NCBI GenBank assembly: GCA_031291275.1
Contig: JARLJJ010000564.1
Span: 1-45,176, forward strand
Reading direction: 5' to 3'
Length of the DNA stretch: 45,176 nt
Source: Formivibrio sp.
GTDB lineage: Bacteria; Pseudomonadota; Gammaproteobacteria; Burkholderiales; Chitinibacteraceae
Shown: piece after piece, positions 32,780 to 41,655 of the stretch
Layout: each line of letters opens with the position of its first letter
Numbering within the stretch: the stretch's first letter is position 1
Program-made: the position numbers and the translations under genes
The notes under the pieces: model-generated
What the model saw: the letters and a program-made list of their open reading frames with translations, nothing else
What the model was told of the DNA's origin: nothing
Databases searched by the model: none

Positions 32780-33931
32780 ATGCCCCAAACCAAAACGAGG
32801 TTGTTCCAACCTCTGACCTTCAAGAACGGCCTGATCCTGCGCAACCGCGCCGTGATGGCGCCGATGACGACGTGGTCGGCTAATCCGGATGGCACCATCT
32901 CCGACCAGGAGGTGGCTTACTACCGCGCGCGCGTCAAAGGCGTCGGCATGGTGGTGACTGGCTGCACGCACGTGACGCCGGACGGCATCGGCTTCACTGA
33001 CGAATTCGCCAGCCACGACGATCGCTTCATTCCCAGCCTCCGTCGCTTGTCGGAAGCGGCCAAGAGCGGCGGCGCTCCCGCCATCCTGCAGATTTTCCAT
33101 GCAGGCAACAAAGCCTTGCCACACCTCGTGCCGGATGGCCACGTTGTCAGCGCCAGTGCACTGAAGGTACCGCCCAGTCCGTTCAATAATGCCGAAGTGA
33201 CCAGTCACGCACTAAGCGGGGAAGAAATCGAAGAGATCATCAGGGCGTTCGGCGAAACGACTCGCCGCGCCATAGAGGCGGGCTTCGACGGTATCGAGCT
33301 GCATGGCGCCCATGGATTTCTCCTCCAGAACTTCTTCTCGCCCATGTTCAACCAGCGCAATGATGAATGGGGTGGCTCTCTCGAAAACCGCATGCGCTTC
33401 CCGCTGGCCGTGGTGCGCGAAGCGCAGCGGGTAATCGCCGAACACGCCAAGCGGCCTTTCGTGATTGGCTATCGCATTTCACCCGAAGAATCAGACGAGG
33501 GCGGGCTGCGCATTGATGACACCTACGTGCTGATCGATCGGCTGATTGAGGCTGGCGTCGATTACATCCATGCGTCGCTCTTTGACATCCCGAATGCCAA
33601 ACCCGTGGACGATACCGGCGAGCACACGATTGCCGAGCTGCTTGTTGAGCATGTTAGCGACCGCGTTCCTTTGATTGCAGCGGGTCTTATCCGGACGCCC
33701 GAAGACGCTGAAAAAGCACTGACGAGCGGCCTGTCGCTGGTCGCGATCGGACAGGGATTGGTGATGAACCCGACGTGGGTCGAACTCGCCAGCGAAGGCC
33801 GAGAGGCAGAAATTGCCACGATGCTCGATGCTGAACGCGTACCGCTACTGGCGATCCCCGACAGGTTGTGGAATATGATCCAGGCAGCGAAGGGCTGGTT
33901 TACGCTCGCCGAGGAAGCGGAGGTCGTGTAG
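32780..33931 (+). CDS. Old Yellow Enzyme family NADH:flavin oxidoreductase
   Basis: A 383-residue FMN-dependent TIM-barrel enzyme. Diagnostic segments are LILRNRAVMAPMTTWSA at the first strand, the ligand-binding histidine region IELHGAHGFLLQNFFSP, and NDEWGGSLENRMRFPL. The C-terminal phosphate-binding part has PLIAAGLIRTPEDAEKAL. The family reduces activated C=C bonds of enones, quinones or nitro compounds. GGAG lies upstream of the ATG at 32780; the in-frame start at 32708 has no ribosome site. Its neighbours are an AraC regulator (divergent) and an HxlR regulator (convergent). Confidence 0.93.
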   Translation: MPQTKTRLFQPLTFKNGLILRNRAVMAPMTTWSANPDGTISDQEVAYYRARVKGVGMVVTGCTHVTPDGIGFTDEFASHDDRFIPSLRRLSEAAKSGGAPAILQIFHAGNKALPHLVPDGHVVSASALKVPPSPFNNAEVTSHALSGEEIEEIIRAFGETTRRAIEAGFDGIELHGAHGFLLQNFFSPMFNQRNDEWGGSLENRMRFPLAVVREAQRVIAEHAKRPFVIGYRISPEESDEGGLRIDDTYVLIDRLIEAGVDYIHASLFDIPNAKPVDDTGEHTIAELLVEHVSDRVPLIAAGLIRTPEDAEKALTSGLSLVAIGQGLVMNPTWVELASEGREAEIATMLDAERVPLLAIPDRLWNMIQAAKGWFTLAEEAEVV

Positions 33932-34014
33932 TGAAGGAGTGAATGGCCTGGGAATTGGCTACAAAGGCTGGCGTACGGAGTCCGTACGCACATCCAATGT
34001 TCAAACCGTTTCCA

Positions 34015-34047
34015 TCGAATCCGGTGCCCTTAACTCACCGGATTCGA
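34015..34047. terminator. Hairpin between converging OYE and HxlR genes
   Basis: TCGAATCCGGTG at 34015-34026 pairs perfectly with CACCGGATTCGA at 34036-34047 over a 9-base loop. It overlaps the last codons of the minus-strand HxlR gene. A second hairpin (GCGTACGG / CCGTACGC, loop of 3) lies at 33971-33989. Neither has a T-run, but together they would separate the two converging transcripts. Confidence 0.5.
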
Positions 34048-34392
34048 GGAGCGTCTCAGTTCCGCCCATTCAATCAGCGCCTCCAAGGAAGGCCCAAGGG
34101 CGATGCCTAACGCCCCGAGTGTGTACTCAACTCGCGGAGGCACTTCTGGATACACCGTCCGTTCTACGATGCCGTCTTTTTCCAGTTGCTTGAGTTGCTG
34201 GATAAGCATCTTTTGGTTGACGCCCTCGACCAGCCTCTCCAGTTCGGAGAAACGTAGCGGTTTCTTCGCCGCGAAAAGCTGCGTAATGATGATGATCTTC
34301 CACTTCCCTTCAAGAACGCGAAGGGCCTCCGTGGTTGCTGCGGCCCATTCCGACCGTCGTTGAGGGTCGTCACAGTTCCATTCGCGGCTCAT
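34030..34392 (-). CDS. HxlR-family regulator 3
   Basis: A 120-residue HxlR protein: EALRVLEGKWKIIIITQLFA, then RFSELERLVEGVNQKMLIQQ and LKQLEKDGIVER, and the wing VEYTLGALG. One cysteine (EWNCDD) lies in the N-terminal arm, farther from the first helix than in the other two copies. GGAGG precedes the ATG at 34392. It is divergent from the F420-reductase-like gene 109 bases away, its likely target. Confidence 0.9.
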   Translation of the reverse strand: MSREWNCDDPQRRSEWAAATTEALRVLEGKWKIIIITQLFAAKKPLRFSELERLVEGVNQKMLIQQLKQLEKDGIVERTVYPEVPPRVEYTLGALGIALGPSLEALIEWAELRRSSNPVS

Positions 34393-34429
34393 GCTGAATC
34401 CTCCATTTATTGGTGTGTTACTTACTTTT

Positions 34430-34456
34430 TTGTGTGTACTTACTATTTTCACACAA
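34430..34456. promoter_or_regulatory. Candidate HxlR operator, divergent spacer
   Basis: TTGTGTG at 34430-34436 and CACACAA at 34450-34456 form a perfect 7-bp inverted repeat with a 13-base centre. The word TACTTAC occurs twice around its left arm (34419-34425 and 34438-34444). It lies midway between the regulator and the reductase gene. Confidence 0.55.
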
Positions 34457-34501
34457 GCACCCTAATATGTGTGCTTATTTGACGAATTGGAGGTTCATGC
34501 C

Positions 34502-35251
34502 ATGAAAATAGGGATTATTGGAACCGGCAACATCGGCGGCACGCTTGCCCGCAAGCTCAGCGCGGCGGGACACGACGTACGTATCGCAAACTCCAGCGGC
34601 GTTGAAGGTGTCCGCGCATTTGCGCAGGAAATCGGCGCCGAAGCGAAGGATGTACACGGGGTTGTTGCCGACGCCGACGTCGTCATCCTGGCGATCCCGT
34701 TACCGGCCATGCGCAAACTTCCCGCTGATTTGTTTGACCGGGTACCGTCGGACGCGACGATCATCGACACAAGCAACTACTACCCCGGGCTACGCGATTC
34801 GCGTATTCCTGAGATCGACAATGGGTTGCCAGAAAGCGTGTGGGTGGCTCAACAGATTGGACGGCCTGTCATCAAAGCATTCAACAATGCTTTGGCATAC
34901 ACGCTCGCAGAGCTTGGGCAACCGAAGGGAACGCCCGGCCGTCTCGCCATTGCCGTGGCAGGAAACGACGTACGATCCAAGCAAACGGCCATGCAGCTTG
35001 TCAATCAGACAGGATTCGATCCGGTCGATGCAGGCTCTCTAGAAGAGTCCTGGAGGCAACAGCCGTCAACACCCGCGTACTGTTGCGACTACGATGCCGA
35101 CACCATGCGCAAAGCGCTCGCTGCAGCCATCCCGGGAATAGCGCCCAAGAAGCGCGATCAGTTGCCGGAGCTTTTTGGCAAGCTGGGGCCCAATCCCAGC
35201 CATGCCGATGTCGTCGCCATGAATCGCGAAGCGAACTCCATTGTTCGGTAA
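34502..35251 (+). CDS. NADPH-dependent F420 reductase-like dehydrogenase
   Basis: A 249-residue Rossmann protein starting directly with MKIGIIGTGNIGGTLARKL (GxGxxG at residues 7-12), then NSSGVEGV and the ADVVILAIPLPAM segment typical of the family that joins F420H2:NADP reductases and ProC-like enzymes. Proteobacteria generally lack F420, so another substrate, perhaps a flavin or quinone, is more likely. GGAGG lies upstream of the ATG at 34502. It is divergent from HxlR regulator 3. Confidence 0.82.
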   Translation: MKIGIIGTGNIGGTLARKLSAAGHDVRIANSSGVEGVRAFAQEIGAEAKDVHGVVADADVVILAIPLPAMRKLPADLFDRVPSDATIIDTSNYYPGLRDSRIPEIDNGLPESVWVAQQIGRPVIKAFNNALAYTLAELGQPKGTPGRLAIAVAGNDVRSKQTAMQLVNQTGFDPVDAGSLEESWRQQPSTPAYCCDYDADTMRKALAAAIPGIAPKKRDQLPELFGKLGPNPSHADVVAMNREANSIVR

Positions 35252-35397
35252 GCAACACGTCATAACGAAGCTTTTTGTTTGTGCATTATGGTTACGCTGG
35301 TGCACGCTTACGTGTCGTCGAATGCATGCATATCCGTCGTCCTGGCAATCTTATGTATGTGTCGTTCAACGCCAGTTATCCATGGGATAATCGCGTC

Positions 35398-36984
35398 ATG
35401 CTGAACGCTGACCTCACCCCGCGCATTATCCTGTGCACGCTCAACGCCAAGTACATCCATGCTTCTCTAGGTTTGCGCTACCTGCTCGCAAACATGGCTC
35501 GCCATGGTGGCGACGACTTGCGTGCGCAAACGGTACTGAGCGAATTCACGATTGCACGTGCGCCGCAGGATGTAGTCGACGCACTGCTCGCGCAGTTGGG
35601 CGAGTGCGAAAACACGCAGGTAATCGGTTTCGGGGTGTATATCTGGAACCTGACCCAGACTACCGAAGTTGTACGCCTCTTGAAGCTGGCACGTCCCAAC
35701 ATCAAGATCGTGCTGGGCGGGCCCGAAGTGAGCCATGAGTGGGAGACTCAGGAGATCGTCAAGCTGGCCGATCACCTGATTACCGGTTGGGGCGATGTCA
35801 GCTTCCCCAAGCTGTGCTGCGCGCTGATTCACGGCCCGCAACCGTTGATGAAAGTGATTACGGGCGAACAACCGCCGTTTGATGACATCGTGATGCCTTA
35901 TGCCGAATACAGCGATACCGATCTGGCGCATCGCCTGCTGTATGTCGAGGCCTCGCGCGGCTGCCCGTTCAAGTGCGAGTTCTGCCTCAGCTCGCTCGAC
36001 AAAACGGCCCGAGCCTTTGATCTTGACCGTTTTCTGGCCGAGCTGGAAATGCTCTACCAGCGCGGTGCGCGCAACTTCAAATTTGTCGATCGCACCTTCA
36101 ACCTGAAGATCGACGCATCGATCCGGGTGTTGCAGTTCTTTCTGGATCGCTTGACTGACGATCTGTTCCTGCACTTCGAGGTGGTGCCCGATCATCTGCC
36201 GGATCGCCTCAAGGACATGATCGCGCGCTTTCCGCCGGGCGTACTGCAACTTGAGATCGGTATCCAAAGCTTCAACCCTATCGTGCAACACACCATCTCA
36301 CGCCGGCAGGACAACGCCAAAACTGCGGCCAACCTGGATTGGCTGGTGCGCGAAAGCCACGCGCATTTGCACACCGATCTGATCTTTGGCCTGCCCGGCG
36401 AAACTCTGGCGAGCTTTGCCGAAGGCTTTGACCGTCTGCATGCCATCGGCCCACACGAAATACAGCTCGGCATCCTCAAGCGGCTGCGCGGCACGCCTAT
36501 TGCGCGGCATAGTGCCGAGTTCGGCATGGTGTACGACCAGGAGGCACCCTATCTCGTACAGCAAACCGGCGCAGTGGATACGCCCACGATGCAACGCTTT
36601 ACGCGCCTGGCGCGCTATTGGGATCTGATTGCCAATTCCGGCCGCTTCAAACAAAGTCTCGCGCGGCTGATGCAAGGTCCGTCGCCCTTCATGGCGTTCT
36701 GGAACTTCTCCGACTGGCTATGGCAACGCAGCGAAAAAACCAGCGGGCTGACACCCGAGATGCTGCTCGACGCACTGTTCGATTACCTCACAGGCGAGCG
36801 CAAGGCGGACATCGAGTCTACGCGCCAGATCCTGCTCGCCGACTACCTGGCCAGCGGTGCGCGCTCAAATCCGAAATGCCTGCAGGGCTTGCTGGGGGAG
36901 CGCGGCGCACCAGAGCGCAGAGCAGCCTCCGCGCTAGCACTGCGGCAAGCGCGGCATAGCGAAAGCACATCGAGCGCGGGCTGA
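35398..36984 (+). CDS. B12-binding radical SAM protein with DUF4080
   Basis: A 528-residue protein. Residues about 1-140 form a cobalamin-binding-type Rossmann domain beginning ILCTLNAKYIHASLGLRYLL. The radical SAM cluster motif is C189-x3-C193-x2-C196 in RGCPFKCEFCLSS. The C-terminal part corresponds to DUF4080. Such enzymes split S-adenosylmethionine to start radical chemistry, often methylation or rearrangement; the substrate of this subgroup is not known to me. Earlier in-frame starts exist up to 35275, but the family begins at the ILCTLNAKYIHAS strand, so I chose the ATG at 35398. The ribosome site is weak. It is 175 bases before a zinc-ribbon SDR on the same strand. Confidence 0.88.
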   Translation: MLNADLTPRIILCTLNAKYIHASLGLRYLLANMARHGGDDLRAQTVLSEFTIARAPQDVVDALLAQLGECENTQVIGFGVYIWNLTQTTEVVRLLKLARPNIKIVLGGPEVSHEWETQEIVKLADHLITGWGDVSFPKLCCALIHGPQPLMKVITGEQPPFDDIVMPYAEYSDTDLAHRLLYVEASRGCPFKCEFCLSSLDKTARAFDLDRFLAELEMLYQRGARNFKFVDRTFNLKIDASIRVLQFFLDRLTDDLFLHFEVVPDHLPDRLKDMIARFPPGVLQLEIGIQSFNPIVQHTISRRQDNAKTAANLDWLVRESHAHLHTDLIFGLPGETLASFAEGFDRLHAIGPHEIQLGILKRLRGTPIARHSAEFGMVYDQEAPYLVQQTGAVDTPTMQRFTRLARYWDLIANSGRFKQSLARLMQGPSPFMAFWNFSDWLWQRSEKTSGLTPEMLLDALFDYLTGERKADIESTRQILLADYLASGARSNPKCLQGLLGERGAPERRAASALALRQARHSESTSSAG

Positions 36985-37159
36985 GTGTACGGAAAGCAAC
37001 CGAAGCTTTTGCTCTATTTTTAAATGCAACTTCACTTCCCTTGCGGTAGCCATTCAGCAGTCAGCCACCAAGTATTTCCATTTGCTTCTGTGCTTCTCTG
37101 TAAAATCGGCCCGCCGCAGCGCTGCTGCCCTACAAGACTGAACGGACGCACTTTTCACT

Positions 37160-38725
37160 ATGAGCAATGGCACTTCCCCCGCACTGGACGAATCGCAACA
37201 AACCCTGTTGGAACAAGTACGTGAAGCCACCGCATTACTCGAGCGTGTTGCAGCCAATGGGCGTTTGCTCGATCCCCTGCCCCCTGCCGACCGCCAACGG
37301 CTGCATCAGGCCGTAGCTCAGGTACACAACCCGGATCACACCGTACGTCGTCAATTACGCAAAGCAGCAGAGCGGGCGCGCAATGCCGAAGATCAGCAGC
37401 AACTCGATGCGGTGTTGCACGAAACGGGCATCCGCGCGCTGCGCCGCAAGCCGGTGTACACCACACCAGCTTATGCCCTGCCGCAGGGATTTTTGCCCCA
37501 AGACATCAAGACGGGTGCCGAACCCGAATACCGCGAAGCTATCGAACCGCAGCATTGCTACGTCTGCAAACAGAAATACACCGCGATACACCATTTCTAC
37601 GATCAACTCTGCCCGACGTGCGCCGCGCTGAATTTCACCAAGCGCACCGAACTCGCCGATCTGCGTGGCCGGGTAGCGCTGTTGACAGGCGGGCGGGTAA
37701 AAATCGGCTACCAAACCGGCCTCAAACTGTTGCGCGCCGGCGCGCACCTGATCGTAACCACGCGTTTCCCCCGTGATTCGGCGGCGCGCTACGCCGAGGA
37801 ACCCGATTTTGGCGAATGGGGACATCGTCTGGAAATTTTCGGACTAGATCTGCGCCATACACCCAGCGTCGAAGCGTTTTGCCAGACGCTGCTGACGACC
37901 CACGACCGCCTGGATTTCATCATCAACAACGCCTGCCAAACCGTACGCCGTCCACCGGATTTCTACGCCCACATGATGGCCGGCGAAACTGCTGCCTTGC
38001 AGGAAATGCCGGAGCCCATACGCAAGCTACTGGGCAGCTACGAGGGACTGCGCGGCTCGAACATTTTGCCTGCCAATAGCGCGCACGCACTGGCACCCGC
38101 CAATCCCGCCCTGTCGGGCTTGACCCATGCCGCAGCACTTTCTCAAGTGGCGCTGCTACCGGAAGAGATGCTGGCGCAACAGCATTTATTCCCGGAAGGT
38201 ACGCTGGATCAGGATCTGCAGCAGGTCGACCTGCGCGGCCGGAACTCCTGGCGCATGCTGATGGCAGAGGTGCCGTCGGTGGAATTGCTGGAGGTGCAAC
38301 TGGTGAACGCCATCGCGCCCTTCATCATCAATGCCCGCCTCAAGCCTTTGATGCTGCGCACCCCGGAACGCGACAAACACATCGTCAATGTCTCTGCCGT
38401 GGAAGGCCAGTTCTACCGCAGCTTCAAAACCACGCGCCACCCGCATACCAATATGGCCAAAGCAGCGCTCAACATGATGACGCGCACCGCCGCTGCCGAT
38501 TACCACGGTGATGGCATTCACATGAACAGCGTGGATACGGGATGGGTAACCGACGAAGATCCGGTTGAAATCGCCGCGCGCAAAACTGCCGAACAGGGCT
38601 TCCATCCACCGCTGGATATTCTGGATGGCGCCGCCCGCATCCTTGATCCCATCATCAATGGCATCAATACCGGTGAGCATGTGTACGGGCAATTCTTGAA
38701 AGACTATCAACCCACTCCCTGGTGA
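37160..38725 (+). CDS. Zinc-ribbon SDR-like protein with altered active site
   Basis: A 521-residue protein. Residues 1-90 are helical and charged. Next comes a four-cysteine knuckle, C133-x2-C136-x14-C151-x2-C154, likely a zinc site. From residue 165 an SDR Rossmann fold follows, but with changed motifs: TGGRVKIG in place of TGxxxGxG (Lys181 at the middle glycine), INNAC in place of NNAG (Cys259), and TNMAK in place of YxxxK (Thr430 instead of the catalytic Tyr, Lys434 kept). The SDR part has a large insertion (about 263-385). These changes suggest altered chemistry or a binding role. It follows the radical SAM gene and ends in a strong terminator. No strong ribosome site is visible. Confidence 0.82.
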   Translation: MSNGTSPALDESQQTLLEQVREATALLERVAANGRLLDPLPPADRQRLHQAVAQVHNPDHTVRRQLRKAAERARNAEDQQQLDAVLHETGIRALRRKPVYTTPAYALPQGFLPQDIKTGAEPEYREAIEPQHCYVCKQKYTAIHHFYDQLCPTCAALNFTKRTELADLRGRVALLTGGRVKIGYQTGLKLLRAGAHLIVTTRFPRDSAARYAEEPDFGEWGHRLEIFGLDLRHTPSVEAFCQTLLTTHDRLDFIINNACQTVRRPPDFYAHMMAGETAALQEMPEPIRKLLGSYEGLRGSNILPANSAHALAPANPALSGLTHAAALSQVALLPEEMLAQQHLFPEGTLDQDLQQVDLRGRNSWRMLMAEVPSVELLEVQLVNAIAPFIINARLKPLMLRTPERDKHIVNVSAVEGQFYRSFKTTRHPHTNMAKAALNMMTRTAAADYHGDGIHMNSVDTGWVTDEDPVEIAARKTAEQGFHPPLDILDGAARILDPIINGINTGEHVYGQFLKDYQPTPW

Positions 38726-38761
38726 ATCTTAAACCAGCTCAAGAAGCACATTGCTCCAACA

Positions 38762-38798
38762 CATAAAGCCCACGTCAATCCGTGGGCTTTATGTTTTT
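38762..38798 (+). terminator. Rho-independent terminator after the zinc-ribbon SDR gene
   Basis: CATAAAGCCCACG at 38762-38774 pairs perfectly with CGTGGGCTTTATG at 38781-38793 over a 6-base loop and is followed by TTTTT. The stem is 13 bp with a GC-rich core, a textbook terminator 37 bases after the stop. Confidence 0.9.
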
Positions 38799-39021
38799 CC
38801 TTCGCCAACGTCTTTGTCTGTGGTTGGTCAGCACTGGGATTCGCATTCAATGACCAAACCCGTGGCACAAAGCTTCCGGCAAAACCTAACCCTATTCAAA
38901 CCAGCGCTATGTTGAGACACCCCACCCAAGGCATCCCGTACCACTGACTCTGCTTATTGGCATTTAAAGCGTTTGATTTCCAACTAGACTGCATTAGCGT
39001 CCTTTGTTATCGCAAAAATTC
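38799..39021. other. Spacer upstream of the sugar-acid operon
   Basis: No gene or repeat recognised. The promoter for the operon beginning at 39082 lies at its right end. A TATACT at 39025-39030, inside the operator described next, is the best -10 candidate. Confidence 0.35.
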
Positions 39022-39051
39022 TGGTATACTAGATTTACTTTTGGTATACCA
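39022..39051 (+). promoter_or_regulatory. Tandem GntR operator before the yiaL-like operon
   Basis: Two decamers, TGGTATACTA (39022-39031) and TGGTATACCA (39042-39051, a perfect palindrome), are exactly 20 bases apart, two helical turns. The first overlaps the likely -10 element. TGGTATACCA-like palindromes are typical targets of FCD-type GntR regulators. A decamer of the same kind occurs at the GntR gene promoter and a similar pair occurs before the TRAP gene. Confidence 0.72.
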
Positions 39052-39081
39052 TATACACCGCAAGCACCAAGGAGACTCACC

Positions 39082-39570
39082 ATGATTTTTGGCAATGTAC
39101 ACAACATGAACGACATGTTGCCCTCATTACCGGCAGCGCTGCAGACCGCACTACGCCATTTGCAAGCCACCGATTTTGGCGCGTTGCCAGCTGGCAATTA
39201 TGATCTGCAGGGCAAAGATATTTATGTGCAGGTCCTTGATCTGATGACCAAGGACTTCGCCGAAACCAAGCCAGAAGTCCATCGCCAATACATCGATGTG
39301 CAATTTCTGTGGAAGGGTCAGGAAAAAATTGGCGTAGCCAACGACACCGGCAATAACCAGGTTGCATTGGACTTCCTCGAACAACGGGATCTGTTGTTCT
39401 ATTCCGGGATGGAAAACGAATCGACCCTGACCATGAAACCAGGCAACTTCGCCGTGTTTTTCCCAAGCGATGTGCACCGGCCGGCTTGTGCGTTTGATGG
39501 CCCGGAAGCGATTCGCAAAATCGTGATCAAGGTTCGCCTATCCTTGTTGCCAGAAGGAGCTGTCCAGTGA
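39082..39570 (+). CDS. yiaL: YiaL/YhcH-family protein (DUF386)
   Basis: A 162-residue cupin-like protein that matches E. coli YiaL along its length: MIFGNV start, LQATDFGALPAG, KPEVHRQYIDVQF with its metal-type histidine, EKIGVANDTGNN, and FFPSDVHRPAC with a second histidine. Members occur with sugar-acid and sialic-acid catabolism genes and are thought to be sugar isomerases or anomerases. AAGGAG lies before the ATG at 39082. It is the first gene of an operon and overlaps the following Gfo/Idh/MocA gene by 4 bases. Confidence 0.88.
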   Translation: MIFGNVHNMNDMLPSLPAALQTALRHLQATDFGALPAGNYDLQGKDIYVQVLDLMTKDFAETKPEVHRQYIDVQFLWKGQEKIGVANDTGNNQVALDFLEQRDLLFYSGMENESTLTMKPGNFAVFFPSDVHRPACAFDGPEAIRKIVIKVRLSLLPEGAVQ

Positions 39571-40559
39571 AAACCATCCGTTGGGGAATGATTGGTTGCG
39601 GCGCAGTCACTGAAGTAAAAAGCGGTCCTGGTCTGTATAAATCGGACCACTCCACGCTGGTAGCAGTCACCAGCGCGGATATCAACATGAGCCGCTCATA
39701 TGCAGAACGACATGGTGTGGCCAAGGTTTACGCCACACCAGAAGAACTGGTTCTGGACCCGGAAATCGATGCGGTTTACATCGCCACGCCGCCGGTTGTG
39801 CACAAGAGCCTTTCCTTGCTTGCAGCCCGCGCCGGCAAGCATGTGTACGTGGAAAAACCGATGGCCATGCGCTTTGCCGAATGCCAGGAAATCATCGACG
39901 AATGCCAGCGTCACAATGTCCGCCTGTATGTCGCCTTCTACCGCCGTGCCTTGGAGCGCTTCCTGCAAGTCAAGCGCTGGCTCGACGACGCGGCCATCGG
40001 CGAAGTGCGTTGCGTGAAAGCCGTACAACACCAACCGCCGGCACAGGAAGACCTGTCCCGCGCCACTTTACCTTGGCGCCTGTTGCCGCAAGTGGCCGGC
40101 GCCGGCAAGTTCCTCGACATGGGCGTGCATACCCTCGATATTTTCGATTTCTGGTTTGGCGCCATCGAAGAAGTGCATGGCATCGCCTCGAACCAAGCGG
40201 GTCTCTACGACGTGGAAGATACCGTCACCGCCACTTGGCGCCATGCCAGCGGTGTGCAGGGTTTCGGCTCCTGGTGCTATGTCTGCGGCGACGATCAGGA
40301 CCATGTCGAAATCATCGGCTCCATGGGCCGCATCGAGATGGAATTCTTCTCGGACAAACCCTTGCGCCTGATCACCGCCGACGGCGTCCATGAATCGAAT
40401 ATCCCCAACCCGCAACATGTGCAACAACCGTTCATCCAGAGCATCGTCAACGACCTCAACGGGGTCGCCGTCTGCCCGGGTAACGTGGAAAGTGCCGCTC
40501 GCGCCAGCTGGGTTGCCGATGAGGTTTTGAAGAATTTCCGTCAACAGCACGGTTTCTAA
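39567..40559 (+). CDS. Gfo/Idh/MocA-family oxidoreductase
   Basis: A 330-residue NAD(P)-dependent sugar dehydrogenase. The cofactor motif is GMIGCGAVTE near the start, the EKPMAMRF segment carries the conserved catalytic-type lysine, and GKFLDMGVHTLDIFDFWFG carries the family histidine. These enzymes oxidise or reduce a ring or chain hydroxyl of sugars, inositols or sugar acids. The start is GTG within the end of the yiaL-like gene, so expression is coupled. E. coli yia has no such gene, which suggests a different or wider substrate. Confidence 0.9.
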   Translation: MKTIRWGMIGCGAVTEVKSGPGLYKSDHSTLVAVTSADINMSRSYAERHGVAKVYATPEELVLDPEIDAVYIATPPVVHKSLSLLAARAGKHVYVEKPMAMRFAECQEIIDECQRHNVRLYVAFYRRALERFLQVKRWLDDAAIGEVRCVKAVQHQPPAQEDLSRATLPWRLLPQVAGAGKFLDMGVHTLDIFDFWFGAIEEVHGIASNQAGLYDVEDTVTATWRHASGVQGFGSWCYVCGDDQDHVEIIGSMGRIEMEFFSDKPLRLITADGVHESNIPNPQHVQQPFIQSIVNDLNGVAVCPGNVESAARASWVADEVLKNFRQQHGF

Positions 40560-40613
40560 ACGCGAAGAGCATTTCTGTGTGCCTCGCCACACATCTAGAC
40601 AGGAGCAAGAGCA

Positions 40614-41618
40614 ATGCCACGTATTTCCTTTGAAGAGCTGAAAGCCGAATTCAAGCGCGTCCTGCTGAAAAAGGGCTGTAATGAAGAGATCGCCGACAGC
40701 TGCGCCCAACTCTTTACCGAAACCAGCTGTGACGGCATCTACTCACACGGTGTGAACCGTTTCCCGCGCGTGATCGAGTACATCAACAAGGGTTATATCA
40801 ACGTCAATGCTACGCCGACCAAGGTCGACGGTATCGGCGGCTTCGAGCGCTGGGACGGCAATCTGGGTTTTGGCAACGTCAACGCCAAGATCGCCATGGA
40901 CCGCGCGATCGAACTCGCACGCCAGAACGGCATCGGTTGCGTGGCGATCCGCAACACCAACCACTGGATGCGCGGCGGCACTTACGGCTGGCAGGCGGCC
41001 AACGCCGGCTGCATCGGCATCTGCTGGACCAACACCCAACCGAACATGCCGGCCTGGGGGGCCAAGGATCGCCGCATCGGCAACAACCCATTCATCATGT
41101 CAATTCCGCGCGCCGAGGGCCACGTGGTAGTTGACATGGCCATGGCACAGTTCTCCTACGGCCAGATGGAAGCCACCGCATTGCGCGGCGAGCAACTGCC
41201 GGTGCCGGGTGGCTTTGATGAAGCCGGCCAGCTCTCGACCGATCCGAACGAAATCGCCAAGACCTGGCGCGTGCTGCCAATCGGCTTCTGGAAGGGCTCG
41301 GGTCTGTCGATCGTGCTCGATCTGGTCGCAGCAGTGCTGTCTGGTGGCAATTCCTCGTTCAAGGTCGGCCAGCTCGGCGGCGACGAATACCAGCTCTCGC
41401 AAGTGCTGATCGCAATCGACGCCACCCAGATCGCCGGTAACGCCTTCCTCTCCTCTGCGGTCAACGAAGCCCTCGCCGATATCAAGGCTTCCGTGCGCGT
41501 GGATGAAAACCAGGAAATCCGCTATCCGGGCGAGAAAGAAGGCCGAATTCGCAAGCAAAACCTGGAACAAGGCATCCCGGTCGAAGATGTGGTTTGGGAA
41601 AAGATCAAATCGCTTTGA
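40614..41618 (+). CDS. yiaK: 2,3-diketo-L-gulonate reductase-like (YiaK/DlgD)
   Basis: A 334-residue member of the LDH2/MDH2 family (distinct from classical dehydrogenases). It follows E. coli YiaK closely: TSCDGIYSHGVNRFPRVIEY with the conserved histidine, CVAIRNTNHWMRGGTYGWQAA, GICWTNTQPNMPAWGAK and GFWKGSGLSIVLDL. YiaK reduces 2,3-diketo-L-gulonate with NADH to 3-keto-L-gulonate. AGGAGCAAG lies before the ATG. It is the third gene of the operon and ends before a hairpin. Its exact substrate here may differ, since the neighbours are not the full E. coli set. Confidence 0.88.
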   Translation: MPRISFEELKAEFKRVLLKKGCNEEIADSCAQLFTETSCDGIYSHGVNRFPRVIEYINKGYINVNATPTKVDGIGGFERWDGNLGFGNVNAKIAMDRAIELARQNGIGCVAIRNTNHWMRGGTYGWQAANAGCIGICWTNTQPNMPAWGAKDRRIGNNPFIMSIPRAEGHVVVDMAMAQFSYGQMEATALRGEQLPVPGGFDEAGQLSTDPNEIAKTWRVLPIGFWKGSGLSIVLDLVAAVLSGGNSSFKVGQLGGDEYQLSQVLIAIDATQIAGNAFLSSAVNEALADIKASVRVDENQEIRYPGEKEGRIRKQNLEQGIPVEDVVWEKIKSL

Positions 41619-41655
41619 TTAGGCTCTATTGACGATTACACGGCACCACGCCGTG

